A stretch of DNA of 64,000 nucleotides, from the NCBI RefSeq assembly GCF_029784135.1, contig NC_073746.1, forward strand, positions 145,580,556-145,644,555. The letters run 5' to 3'. This stretch comes from Toxorhynchites rutilus septentrionalis (lineage: Eukaryota > Arthropoda > Insecta > Diptera > Culicidae). The notes beneath the pieces were generated by a model, which ran no database searches, had not been told where the DNA came from, and saw only the letters and a list, made by a program, of their open reading frames with translations. Below, in pieces: positions 47,155 through 58,764 of the stretch; within the stretch, counting starts at the first letter, position 1, and each line of letters opens with the position of its first letter. The position numbers and the translations under genes were made by a program.

Positions 47155-47590
47155 GACGTGGGACTACGTCTAAGCGGAGTATATGGAAGTAAAATGAAAT
47201 CCTAAAGACAGAACATGCAGGAAAAAATGAAGATAACGAATGCTTATAACTCGAACATTTCTTAATAGATCGGAAAGGTGTTTGCATCAATTGATACTGA
47301 TAACTGCCAAGTGTTGATTGGCCCGATTTACGGTTTCCTCAACACAGACTTCTAAATCAATGTGTCTGGGGGAATCCGCTTTGCCAATACATGCAAGTCG
47401 GGGGCATTTTTGTTCCCACCGAAATGCGTTTCCCTAAGATGGATTTGAAAACAAAGATGTCTGGATGCAAATGTATACAAACTGCGAGTACGTATGTACT
47501 CGCTTGTCTTTGTGCAGACCGGAATATGTTTCTCTAAAACGTACTTATAAACTGAGAAGCCTGGGAAAATCATCATTTCAGATACTAGAG
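47155..47590. repeat. Second copy of the TTGACGTAGGACT-type repeat modules
   Basis: Starts TTTTGACGTGGGACTACGTC. The module with GTACTCGCTTG, CCGGAATATGTTTC and GAAGCCTGGGAAAATC (47490-47575) matches the module at 34740-34990, and GGGCATTTTTGTTCCCACCG / AATGCGTTTCCCTAA (47402-47438) is a further diverged copy. The inverted right end was not found. Confidence 0.55.
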
Positions 47591-47782
47591 ATGAATGAAT
47601 TTACCCGGCTCGAGAACTTCGTAAACATGAAAGATGCTATATTTTCAGAGGGAAATGTAAAATACAATGATCGTTTGACAATTCTTCCGTTCACATATTT
47701 TGATAGTCCTAGGCATCATATCAAACGAAAAAGGACAAATTTACTTGTAACATAAAAACATAATCTATTTTTTCATCCCATT

Positions 47783-48196
47783 CATTTATTTATTAGGCTC
47801 ATTAACATTTTACCTGAAACAGGTCTTAATCGTGTACATGTACATATGTCTATGGTTCTATAAATTGTAAATGACACAGTAGTAGTAGCCATTTGGGCGT
47901 TAGGTTATCTGTTCCATTACATTATGGTAAATTATACAGTAGTAGCCATTAGGCGTAGTAGACACTTAGACGTAAGGGTAGGTAGCCATTTAGGCGTAAG
48001 GGTATTCTTTCTGTTCTTCCATTGTTCAGCAGATCGGACAGCGGGGACAGTTGATGATTGTTGGGTTATTAATAGAACAGCAGCCCGATGTTTCAGAGCA
48101 GTTGTATGGATGATTGAGCATTGAGTTTGAACTCACGATCGATCGCTTAGTAAGCGAACGCGCAACCAAGCGAGTGGCTACGAAGACCCTCATGAG
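47783..48196 (-). repeat. tRNA-derived SINE (reverse copy)
   Basis: The minus-strand head carries CACTCGCTTGGTTGCGCGTT, then CTTACTAAGCGATCGATCG and GAGTTCAAACTCAA, matching 22725-22785. The body contains several TAGCCATTTAGGCGTA-type steps (47890-47990), and the tail is TTTATTTATTAGGCTCATTA on the plus strand. Confidence 0.6.
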
Positions 48197-48274
48197 TAAT
48201 CCAAGTTCCGTTTTTGCGAAAGATCTGGGGCTATATTCAATCAATCAACTGTTTATCAAGCCAACTCGCGTTGA

Positions 48275-48700
48275 CGGCGGAATGGTGTCGACATCTGGAT
48301 ACAACATTAGTTTGTATGAGGCCAACTATTCTTTATCAGATTAGTCGGCCCTAATGCAGTTTTAAATTGCTAAAATTTGTATGAAATTTTTTTCTTGGCG
48401 TTATTTACCTACAAGAAGTACGTTGTTATGGCCCTAATTTAAACTTTTTTTGTATGATTTTTCAGATATTATCACCAAAAGTTACAACTGTAATATGAAA
48501 TTATCCTTAAAAACTATTTCTGTACGATATTTTTTCACTACTTGCAAGAAAAAGTGATTTTCATTCATATAGAGTACTAATTTGATTTGGGAAAAATAGT
48601 TTTAATTCATAATTTTTATTTTAAAAGTGTGTTCATTTCTTCTGCCAACCCATATTGTCATGCCTACTTCCCCATTTCGTAATACGAAGCTCAATGCCAA
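48275..48700. repeat. Dispersed repeat family R4, copy 2
   Basis: GTGTCGACATCTGGATACAA, then TTCTTTATCAGATTAG, GCAAGAAAAAGTGATTTTCA, TCATAATTTTTATTTT and CGAAGCTCAATGCC, in the same order as the copies at 55245 and 57505. Confidence 0.55.
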
Positions 48701-49008
48701 TGCGGATTATCATTTCTAAACTCATAAAAGTTAGCAGTCATGCAATATATTCTTTGTTGACATTTATTGAAATAAACTTTAAAACCTCAATGTAAGTTTA
48801 ATGAAATGCGCTATATAGTAATACCAATTAGAATGAACATTGAGTGAGCTATCAAACTTTGTTTGAAAGTAAGTTTCCTCCGATATGTTTGTGAAGACAT
48901 TTTTTTTTGTGCCATGTGAAGATATTTGAAAATATTACCTGGCATCCCTGAAGAGAAGGCCGCCTTCGCGACGCATTGTTTGTTTTGAAACAGCGGTTAA
49001 CTAAAATC

Positions 49009-50981
49009 ATGCAAGATCCGACAAATTTAGAATATATGCATTGTATACTGCAAGCTCTGGATGATTCCAAGCAGAACAAAGATGCATTTGAGAAAGTCGC
49101 CAAACTACGTGTTGCAACATCAGAACTATTTGCAGAAGCGGTAGAAACGTGAGTAATTTAAAGTTTATCGTGGGTTCTTTGAGATATCGTTTAGCTTTCT
49201 AGCAATGACGAGAAATTCGCATGTTCGCTGCTACAGCAACATTTGGATGCCTACCAGGATGCCGTAATAGACCCCGATTCGGTTAATAACTACTGTGACG
49301 ATGTGATGACTTTGCTGGCCTCTCGAGCTGAAGATGATGAACACGAAGATGGTGGGATTAGGGAGAGCCTTCTGGGTGATCCTCTAACTTATTTAACCGA
49401 AGAAAGAGCCTGTCAAGGACATTTCGAAGACTGTGCGAGTTGGGAGCCAGATCAATCAACGATCGATGTATTGTTTCGACGCGATAAAAATGCGAGTGAA
49501 TTTACAGTGAAAAGTCCTCTTGAGCGGCGCGAGCAGCGACTTATTGAGGTCCCCAAAACCAAGCATACGATTCTCTCTGGTATAAGCAGAATTGATTCTA
49601 CGCCAATTGAACAAATTTCCCGACGTGTGTTTGCACAGTCAGCGCCTAGTTTCCTCCCAAAACTGCCTATTTCCAAAGAAAATACTTCGCCAAGTGCATC
49701 AAGAAATTCGTCCATAACGGAGGTTGCCTCCGATGAACGAACCGTTAATAAAGGAGATGATGCTTCAAGTAGCTTTCGAACGGCCAGAGATGAGTTGCAT
49801 ATTCAAAATATTAAGGTTTTTTCATTGTTGTTTTCAGATATGAAATTATACAGTTATACTGTTTTCCATTCTTTCAGAAATATGGAAAGGCAAATGCAAC
49901 GGATAAGGCACCCTTGTTTGCTTACGGCAAGAAAACTCTTGGTGGGCGAAGAACGCTCGGGAGTAGGTATGTTTGTCCGGTACGTAACGAAGAGTCGAGC
50001 GACTCTAAACAATTTAGTTCGCCGACTTCATCAAGTCACAGCCAGGATAGTCCGGACCAAGAAATAGACGAACGCTTGCGCCACATCGACCCCAAAATGG
50101 TCGAGTTGATTCGAAGTGAAATAATGGACCATTTTACTCCTCTCGTGTGGGATGATATTGCTGGTTTGGATTATGCCAAAACAATTATTCAAGAAGCGGT
50201 TGTGTGGCCTATTTTGAGACCAGATATTTTCACTGGACTGCGCAAACCTCCACGCGGTATCCTTCTATTTGGACCTCCCGGCACGGGAAAGACACTGATT
50301 GGCAAATGCATTGCATCACAATCGAAATCGACGTTCTTCAGCATCAGCGCATCTTCGCTGACGTCCAAATGGATTGGCGATGGCGAAAAAATGGTGCGAG
50401 CACTATTTGCCGTTGCTTCCGTACATCAGCCAGCTGTGGTATTCATCGACGAAATTGATTCTCTTTTGTGTCAACGATCAGAAACTGAACATGAAAGCTC
50501 GAGACGATTGAAGACTGAATTTCTGATTCAGCTAGACGGTGCCGCGACGGCAGAAGATGAACGTATACTGATTGTCGGTGCCACGAATCGTCCTCAGGAA
50601 CTGGATGAGGCAGCTCGTCGCCGTCTTGTTAAAAGATTGTACATTCCCTTGCCGGAACTTTCCGCCAGGGTACAGATACTAACCCGTTTGTTGAATAATG
50701 AGAGGAACTCTTTGACAGAGAAAGAGATTAATGAGATTGGACTTTTGTCGGACGGATTTTCCGGGGCTGACATGAAAGTGTTATGCCACGAAGCATCAAT
50801 GGGGCCGATTCGTTCGATTCCCTTTGACCAGCTAGGTCACATAGAGAAGGATCAGGTACGTCCGGTTAACTATGACGACTTCAAATCGGCTTTAACCCGG
50901 GTCAGGGCCAGTGTATCGCAGAATGACTTAACGCAGTATGTACAGTGGGATCGGCTGTACGGATCAGGCACATGCTGTTGA
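49009..50981 (+). CDS. Fignl1: Fignl1, fidgetin-like 1 AAA ATPase (3 exons, 618 aa)
   Basis: Coding exons are 49009-49148, 49203-49815 and 49878-50981 (140+613+1104 nt, 619 codons with stop). The C-terminal AAA domain has the Walker A GPPGTGKT (about 383), the Walker B VVFIDEID (about 438), and the FIGNL1 signature [20 protein letters not shown] (about 486-505). [17 protein letters not shown] and RPDIFTGLR also match human FIGNL1 closely. The family acts in homologous recombination by handling RAD51 filaments and belongs to the meiotic AAA clade of spastin/katanin/fidgetin. The N-terminal half holds FRTA (about 236), like the RAD51-binding FxTA motif. The length is close to human FIGNL1 (674 aa). 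The first intron is 54 bp, the second 62 bp with an unusual donor (AAG|GTTTTT). A polyadenylation signal AATAAA lies at 51054. Exon 1 start MQDPTNLEY is the first ATG. Confidence 0.95.
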
Positions 50982-51521
50982 ATAATTTGTTGGTGATGCC
51001 TTCTTTACTGAATATGTATATCTGTTCGAAGAATACGGATAAGTTCTTGTGGAAATAAAAGCTAAATTCTACAATATCTTCTTCTATACACCCATACCTC
51101 TCTTTACGACTTAGATACGTTCCACGAAACTCGGCCGCAAAGCGAAAAGCCGTATATTGAATCAATTATTCTGATACAAATTCATACAAGTTCAATCGGA
51201 TCGGTTCTAAATGCGGAAAATATGTAACATGGTTTATCATTGAAAATACATATCTTATCTTCTTTGTTTTTAAGAGGCTTTAAACTTTGCAGTTCATTCG
51301 CCTCTAAGTAAATACATATTATCTTTTCATTTTATTTGTACATAAAATAATTACCGATTAGAGTGCGGAAAAAAAATCTGAATATTTTTTTTCTCAGATT
51401 GTTACCTCCATATCCCATTTTTAATTGCGATTTTAGTAATTTTGTACAAACAATATTCAAATAATTTAACCATCGGTCGTTTTTCAAATAGGAGGAGTTT
51501 ATTCATGTTGTTAAATGACAG
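50982..51521 (+). other. Fignl1 3' UTR and short intergenic gap
   Basis: AATAAA at 51054-51059 is about 75 bases after the stop and likely ends the Fignl1 mRNA. The rest is AT-rich and shows no gene. Confidence 0.5.
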
Positions 51522-51761
51522 ATGGCGCTAGATCTAACTTTCATCCACACATTCGCAAGTAACCTCACTTCGTCCAAAGGCAGGCGTATCGCCGGCGAGC
51601 TGGGAGCATTTTTGAATGAGCACAACGAACTATTGAAATACTTCAAATCACACTTGCTCGATTTACAAAATGACAATAACGTTATTGTCATCAATTCTGA
51701 TAAAACATTTGCTGGAGAGCACGTGTCTAGATTCAGTGTGCAAGCACTACTAAAATCATAG
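51522..51761 (+). CDS. Small ORF, 79 aa, unknown product
   Basis: I do not recognise this family. The frame opens with ATGGCGCTAGATC, has balanced composition and reads FIHTFASNLTSSKGRR, ELGAFLNEHNELLKYF and INSDKTFAGEHV, which looks more protein-like than the surrounding ORFs. No signal peptide or membrane segment is seen; a short helix around ELGAFLNEHNELLKYFKSHL is plausible. It is 540 bp after Fignl1 on the same strand. It could be a single-exon small gene or one exon of a larger gene. Confidence 0.35.
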   Translation: MALDLTFIHTFASNLTSSKGRRIAGELGAFLNEHNELLKYFKSHLLDLQNDNNVIVINSDKTFAGEHVSRFSVQALLKS

Positions 51762-53129
51762 AAGGTGTCTGCACAATGACGCGAGAAATTGTGATTCGAA
51801 GAAAAAACAATAATCTGGAATTCATCGTTAACGCACATCGTTCATACGACTCTCTCCATGTTCTGCTTCAATAGCACTAACGATTCCAACGTTCGCCTTC
51901 TCATCATAGTATTACTTGCATCATTTTTAGTAGTACTTAGTTGAGATTTCTATACCAAACAACACACCTTGAATGTATTCTGAGTGGCAAGCTCTAGAAT
52001 GTGTGTGACCTCAATGCATGTCAGAAGAAATATCTTTGACGAAAAATGCCCGACCGTTCTGAAAGAACAAGATGAATATTGCACAAACATTAGACAACGT
52101 GATCCTGCCACAGGTACTCCATTCATTATGAACATAATTACTCATTTTGAAATAACATTTATGAATGGATTTATCAGACGAATAAAATAGAGGAGTGCGC
52201 TCGAAGGATTCTATGTGTATCGTATGATGTCATTATATGATGTGAGCTATACCAACATCTTATGGTCGACATGTACGCGAAGCTAGAGAGCGAACGACTG
52301 CGATTGCTACGACCTAATCAACAACAACAACAAGCCTGAGGAAGGATACATTCACTTGGGAAACGTTTTCGTGAGCAACGCCGTAACAGCGTCAGAGTCA
52401 AAATTATCCGAAAGGATTGCAATTTTGCATTCTGAAATCCGATCGACTCAAATCCAATCGAGTTGTGCAAATTTGTCAACCTTGCGACGCAATTCGACAT
52501 AGACAACATTGAACTCCGTGTTCCATTTCTATGAAGTGAAAATGCAAAATGGATATTTGGGAGGAATAAACGCGCTTTTAAACCATTTTTTAATGAAAGT
52601 TAATTCAACATATCGAAAATGTGCTCGATGTGAGAAAGCAACACATTCTCTGCAATTGGGGGATAAATCTTGAACGAAAATTGTGTCTGACAACAGAATG
52701 TCCCGCGTAAGATTACTTCCTGCTAAACATCCCGCATTTGGCAGAAGAAACGAAAATGTCCCGCGATATCAATATATTTTAATATTACAATTTGATCATG
52801 TTGATTTTATTAAATGGATGAACCACAAAAAAACTTTTATTTGACAGACTGTTAAAGAGATCTTCCAATGCATCCCAAGATTAATACGTTGAGCTGGTTT
52901 CATCGCACCGAAAGTGGACTTTTTGTTTAGAGAGTGTCAAAGAGTGTCAAATGGAAACGACAGCAACAAAATTAGAAAATTATTTTTATGAAAGTCTCCT
53001 ATTGATCCGCAGGGACCAACGTGAGTCAGACGAAAAGTTCATCTTTGGTCCCCTAGCTCGGTCAGGGCTTAACTTGTTAAATAAGCCGGAATAACTAGCG
53101 TATACGGGACAGGAAGAGACAGGGTTGTT
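51762..53129. other. Noncoding stretch, nothing recognised
   Basis: No gene named. 52200-52560 has somewhat coding-like composition (CAACAACAACAACAAG at about 52320), but its frames are broken and unrecognised. Confidence 0.35.
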
Positions 53130-53960
53130 TGATGAAGCATTGTAAATGAAACGCTTGGCGACCTTACGGAAGTTGGCCGGAACTTCAACTATGGCCGATG
53201 AGAAGATGTATGTCAGCGTGTTCTTTTACCTTTTCGTGGCTTTGGTGGTCGGCTGTCTCTCCATTTTGGCTATTCGCCCAAAAGTTTTCTATCGGTCGCA
53301 GCTGGGGGATGTTGGGAAGGTTGGCGGATTATCTCCAGTCGATCGATCCACCAGTGATCTTTTGGCATAATGGGCTGATCCCAGGTTCGACCACATCACC
53401 TTCGCAACTTCCGGCAAGAACTTCGTACTGTATATCTCCCAGTTTACCATATGACTCGAAAGGAGAGCGGCTTGGACATTCCTTTCTCGTTTTGTCTTCT
53501 TGGAGAACTTGATGTGGGTGATAAATTCGTCGCCATCACTTATCTGGGGAACGTAAAGTATCCGGTCCCTTTCATTCGTTAAATTCTATCATCAAGTACG
53601 TTTTGTCTTTCATTATGAGAACGAAAAAAAGTTTTTCACTTCTTTAACCGGAAAGAAGTTTATCACCGGTATCTTAAGCTACTTCTTCTGGAGGATTGCC
53701 TGCTGCTCAGATACGGCCGGTCTCGTCTGACGCTTCCGCATAAAAATGTCCATTTTGACCAGATTCTCCTTCATCATTTGACCGGTTGCTTCGATCTCCC
53801 GGCTTAAGGAACGGCAGAGAGAGAATATTGTAAATACCAGATCTGGCGGACACAAAGTGCCTCAGAATGTCCAACTCCTTCGCTGTGGGGTGGAGCTGGC
53901 AGTATGAAAAACTCATCAAGTTGCTTGACAGTGCTGCTGCGAATCAACAGCCATGAATCT
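53130..53960. other. Broken coding-like segment of unknown origin
   Basis: Plus-strand pieces in shifting frames (VFFYLFVALVVGCLSILAIR near 53220-53275; GLDIPFSFCLLGELDVGDKF near 53470-53530) and a minus-strand piece (KELDILRHFVSARSGIYNIL near 53830-53890) have protein-like composition but are interrupted. This may be a decayed transposon or host gene; I cannot name a family. Confidence 0.3.
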
Positions 53961-55244
53961 TTTTTGTTGTAGGCTTAGTAAACCTAACATTTAAGGAAAA
54001 TTTGTTCTATTAAATTCTCTTTTGTAGTTTTTTTCCATCGCCATCCGAAATTAGTCCATTTTTTTAATGCATACGTTAACACTAAAATTGATGAAAAATG
54101 GATTGGAATTTTCGAGCATTCCATTCGATAATTGGAAGAAAATAGATTTTGAATCGTGCTTGCCAGGCCTAAATGCTCTGACCGAGTGAGAGATTTGTAT
54201 GCGTAAACAAAATCTAAACCACCGAAAAATCACAACTGAGTGATTACAAGTCAGGTTTAATTGCTAGGACACATGTTAAGAGTTTCACGAATAAATGAGA
54301 CTCTCCAAACTATGGTTTATGTTCACATAACGTATATACATGACGTTTTGTTTTTTGTGTCCCGCGTTAGACCTCTGATCACTCTGACCTCTGGTCACTT
54401 TATGTAAGGTCCATGCGGTGATTCAAAACCTTCATCGCCTTGCATGGTAGATGGAATATGTACAAAGCGTTTCCCTAGAGATTTCACCAGCGACACGATC
54501 GCAAGCGTAGGCGAATATCTAATATATCAAGAATAAATACTGATAATGTCATTCACGAATATCGACAACGCAGACATTGAAATTGAAAATCGTTGAGTAA
54601 TGTGTGGACTCCAGAATGCATATTGACAGCACTGCCAGCTATAACTGTCTCGCCATACTCGTTCATCCCACCTTTTATATATCCTCCTTTTATAGCAATT
54701 TTTTTCGAGATTACACCAGATCTCGACGTTTCATGCATTTTTAAGCCATTTGGCATTGAAAAAAATTTCCTTTATTCCCTCCTTGGAAGATTTTCGAGGA
54801 TGAAAAAATCAAAACTTTGAGGCACCCCTAAATCATGTCCGATTGAGCTGAAACTTTGCACAGATAATTTTTTTCGGCCAATAAACAAAATGTACATGGT
54901 CGGTTTTCGAAATTTGACATGACCATTTTCGCTGCGACCCTAATATACGATATACATAAATATACCAAACTCGAATGAATGCGTTCAACCCTGATTCTGA
55001 ACCATGACTGAGGGTGGGTTTAGACTAGTGATACATTCGTGTGAAAAAATATGATGAAGTTTATAGAAATCGCATCAACCGTTTACACCGTTAGGCCGAT
55101 TACACATTATCCGGTTTCCGCCGGACCGGTCTGAAACCCAAATGGCAAATTTCGACCGTACCAACCTCTTTACGGCGCCGTGATGCAGCCGTCTACTGCG
55201 ACTGCAATGTCCGGTGATCGGACAAGCATTATACGCGATGACAG
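53961..55244. other. Noncoding stretch
   Basis: No gene recognised. 55095-55135 reads TTACACATTATCCGGTTTCC and CCGGTCTGAAACCC. This recurs inverted at 57320-57356 (GAAACCGGTCCGG, ACCGGATAATGTGTAATCGC), so these may be the two ends of one element of about 2.2 kb that surrounds the Nup98-96-like fragment and two repeat copies. Confidence 0.4.
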
Positions 55245-55670
55245 TAGTATTGTGTCGACATCTGGTGGAGAAATCAGTTTGGGAAAGCAAATCATTCTAT
55301 AAATATGATCCCTATAACTTTCTCAGACCATTAGTTGTTCAAACTTTGAATGAAAATTTTTACTTCATATTATGTGACTGCTCAAATAACGTAGAACTGA
55401 CTCTTACTTAATTATTTTTGTATAACTTTCCTGATGTTTTCACCAAAACCAAATCATTATAATACGAAATCATTATCAAACACAATTCTTGTTCAGGATT
55501 TATCCACTACTTGCGGAAGAACGTATTGCTCTATTATATAAAAACATATTTGTTAAAAAAATGTTTATTTTCATTCATAATTTTTATTTTGTATACGAGT
55601 TTACTGCACCTGAAAATCCATTATCATTATCATTTCCCAAAAGCTGAGCACGAAGCTCCGTGCCATCAAC
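55245..55670. repeat. Dispersed repeat family R4, copy 3
   Basis: GTGTCGACATCTGGTGG, CACTACTTGCGGAAGAA, TTTTCATTCATAATTTTTAT and CACGAAGCTCCGTGCC follow the same order as the copy at 48275. Confidence 0.55.
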
Positions 55671-55790
55671 GTGAATTGACAGTTGTTTGTCATGTGTGTT
55701 AGTATGAGTACAATTCAGGAAATTTATCGTCCCATGGATTAATATGTGTGAGCTATTAACGTTTGTTTGTTGTTTTTGAAATCAATTCAG

Positions 55791-56155
55791 AAGTCGGATG
55801 TGATATGGATGTCGAAATTTTGCTTCTTTATTTCGCTGCTGTGGAACAAATTCAAGGATGCAAGTTTCTGCTCAAAGTGAAGCAATGGTCACAGGCGTAC
55901 GAGGTTATCATGGAGCATATTGTCACGGACTGTGTTATCAACGGTGGGTGATGTCTTTCGATATATTGATCGAGTTATTTAATTAACTTCTGCTTTTGCT
56001 TTGTTCACAGTCAACTTCCCTTATTTGGAATCACTACTGAACGAGTTCAAGGATGTCAAACAAATCTCCAAAAAGTTCATCAAAGGGCAGATTTTGAGCG
56101 ACTTAATCGAGCTAAATGTGAAGGTTAGTTTTTGTTAATTTGACACACCAAAAAT

Positions 56156-56201
<46 letters not shown>

Positions 56202-56552
56202 ATACACAGTTTGACCTGCTCGGGATGCTCTCGACGACGAGGTGGCCGAGGCTCTGTTCGAAGAACTCAAGCCCAAACTATCCGATCTGTGCTCCGTGAT
56301 CAAGAAGTTTCCCTGTCCGACGCCGAAGCATCGGCTCTGTCAGAGCGAAACCACCCAGCGGTTGGCATGTCTCATTCGGCATTCTCCGCTCAGGATCTGC
56401 GTATTAACAGCTGTGTGTTCATGCGAAATGCGCTCGAAAAGCAGCCTTTTCCCCGGGAGTATGTGCTCGAGGAATTGCTGCTTATGCTAAGCGCGTTTCT
56501 GGACGAGGATTCAACGAGTATCAATGAGATAGTGTTTGAAGGAAAATTTTAA
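55791..56552 (+). pseudogene. Nup98-96 C-terminal-like fragment, three exons, two frameshifts
   Basis: Exon-like blocks 55791-55943, 56011-56123 and 56210-56552 have proper GT-AG borders and a consistent phase across the first two introns. The peptide reads QWSQAYEVIMEHIVTDCVIN, then VNFPYLESLLNEFKDVKQ, then after a frameshift near 56222 EALFEELKPKLSDLCSVIKK, and CPTPKHRLCQSE, which resembles the Nup96 C-terminal wording that ends in a (K/R)xRLCQSE-type segment. After a second shift near 56345-56390 it reads ALEKQPFPREYVLEELLLML. The match to the C-terminal end of the Nup96 part of the nucleoporin is from memory. Kept introns mean a genomic duplication, not a retrocopy. No upstream Nup96 exons are present. 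Sequencing errors could mimic one shift, less likely two. Confidence 0.55.
56160..56199 (+). repeat. (CT)n microsatellite serving as pyrimidine tract
   Basis: About 40 bp of uninterrupted TC dinucleotides immediately before the CACAG acceptor of the third Nup98-96-like exon. Confidence 0.9.
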
Positions 56553-57504
56553 TGTTATTTTTAGTTTAGTTTAGATTATTACTGCAATAGGGAAATAAAA
56601 AGACACTCAAGAATGAATGAATGGACACACATTCTCTCGTAGGCAAAAAAAAAACTATTGAAAAAATATATGGCAACAGAGCGTGTGAAATTAATCATGA
56701 TATTTATGTATGTTTGGAAATAAAATAATTTGGCATATGAATAAGTATAGTGCAACTGGACTAGAGTTAGTTTTTATAATGCTGTTTACGACAACCAAGT
56801 TTTTCTGTTAAGTAGGTTTTTTATATTTGTTTATCATTGCAAATTTACATCCCGCGGAAAGATTAGACCTTATTGACAAAAAAGATATTGTTTCGTGAAC
56901 ACGCCCGGTATATGGTTGAATTTCTCCAAGAATGCCATAAAAAATGTCGGGAAGTCTGCACGGAATTATTATGGTGATAAAACGGTTTACTGCTTTCTCG
57001 TTAGCACCGCCAGAGACCTTGTCGTGTAGGCAGTTCCCTTGTACCCCTAGTATATACTCTGCGCCCAATATGATCCCTGAGCTTCCAAATCTTATTCTTG
57101 GACAAATGTTTTTCCATCAATCCTCCTAAAACGGTTGTATATTCAGCACAAACAAAAATCAAAATCGAAAACAGCTTGCATGTAGCAGGGATATTTGTAG
57201 CAATGTTTACCTGTCAATCTATTGTATAGCTAAATGCACATATGTGTATGAGAGAGTGTAGCGCGAGGTCTCTTTCACATTGTTATCCGGTTATCCGTCC
57301 AAACCCAGCGGCGCTTTTTGAAACCGGTCCGGCAGAAACCGGATAATGTGTAATCGCCCTTACTCAATTTATAGCGAATTCGTTTTTAAAACTGAGTCAG
57401 TGCCAAACTGACTCTGTAATAAAAAAACGTTTTCAGTTTCACGAATGCGGTGTTTTGTTGGTGTGCGTTATATTGTCTGATTTGTTTATATTCGCGACGA
57501 TAAA
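56553..57504. other. Noncoding stretch
   Basis: No gene recognised. AATAAA-like sites occur near 56593 and 56720. The inverted ACCGGATAATGTGTAATCGC end lies at 57335-57356. Confidence 0.4.
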
Positions 57505-57915
57505 TGTACAGTGTCGACGTCTAATGGCGATATTAATGCTTGGGAGGTAAATTATTCTCTATCAGATCAGCAAGGCCAAGTGCAGTGTAAAAATATAAAA
57601 GTTTGAATGAATGTTTTCACTTCATATTGTTTTATTACTTAAAACATGTAGTTCTGACACTTACTTAACCATTTGTCGATGCATTTCCTGGTTTTTCCAC
57701 AAATAATTACTATTATAATATAAAATCATCATTAGCCACAGTTTTCGTTCAATATATCGAAAAAAAACCTCTTTTTTCATCACATGAAATAAATATTCGA
57801 TACGTTAAAGTAAATTTTCATTCATAATTTTGATTTTGAAAGCAGGTTTATTCCACCTGAATATCCATCATTATTTTCGCCTCCCAATGAAACGTAGCTT
57901 AATGCCGTCTGCTCG
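57505..57915. repeat. Dispersed repeat family R4, copy 4
   Basis: GTGTCGACGTCTAATGG, ATTCTCTATCAGATCAG, CATGTAGTTCTGACACTTAC, TTTTCATTCATAATTTTGAT and AACGTAGCTTAATGCCG occur in the family order. Confidence 0.55.
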
Positions 57916-58239
57916 AATATACTTTCAAAATCAGAATTCGAATTGGATTACGATTCCAATAATACAAAAGCAAAAGCAGCAGGTTTTTCATCTTCATAGT
58001 TTTTATTTTTAGATTTTCCAAAATATACTCGGAACTTGACAGTTCGGTATAGTTGTATTGGTGAACCCGAGTGCCAACCCGTGAAACATCTCAGTGCGAA
58101 ACTAACAGCTTTCGGGGCGAGCCAGTGCGACACTGAGTGCGAAACTGACTGAATAAAAAAACGTTTTGACAGCAGTTAGTGCGGCACTGAGGTTGAAACT
58201 GAACAAAAACAAATTCGCTATTAGTCTATACATTCTATA

Positions 58240-58764
58240 CAGTAAAACCTGTCTTTGTGCGGTTTTTTTTGTGTGAATTTTTTTTTTGTGCGATTTTATG
58301 TTCTTGTGCGGTGTATGAAAAGAAGCATATTTGACGAAGTTATCGTCCATTTAGTTTTTTTATGGTTTATATGCATTTCAGTGCGAAAAAAGCATATTTG
58401 CGTCTCAATTATCCACTTCTGAAATCATTCCCCTCCTCTCATCAAATGCTCGAAGTTTTTGCATGACATGATTTCTAACAGCAACACGTTTCGACATGCA
58501 ATAAAAGCACAAAACAGCCACGCGCAACCAACAATGCAAAGTGTCGCATCGCAAAGCAGGGAAACAAAAGCAAATTGAACGGTGAATGGTGTGGATTTGA
58601 GTTATTTTCTTGGGGGAAACTTTTTTTATGCGGTCTCTATCTACCGCACAAAAAAAGGTTTTTTCGAAACGTGTACCGAACACGATTTTTTAAAGCTGCT
58701 GGTGAAGTTTTGCACGATTTTTTTTGTGCGGTCCCTATCCCCCGCACAAAAAAAGGTTTGCCTG
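58240..58764. mobile_element. MITE with CAGTAAAACCTG...CAGGCAAACC ends
   Basis: The left end CAGTAAAACCTGTCTTTGTG and the right end, on the minus strand, CAGGCAAACCTTTTTTTGTG are both flanked by TA. The sequence is rich in TTTTTGTGCGG / CCGCACAAAAA. There is no transposase. The TA flanks suggest a Tc1/mariner/pogo-type mover. Confidence 0.72.
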
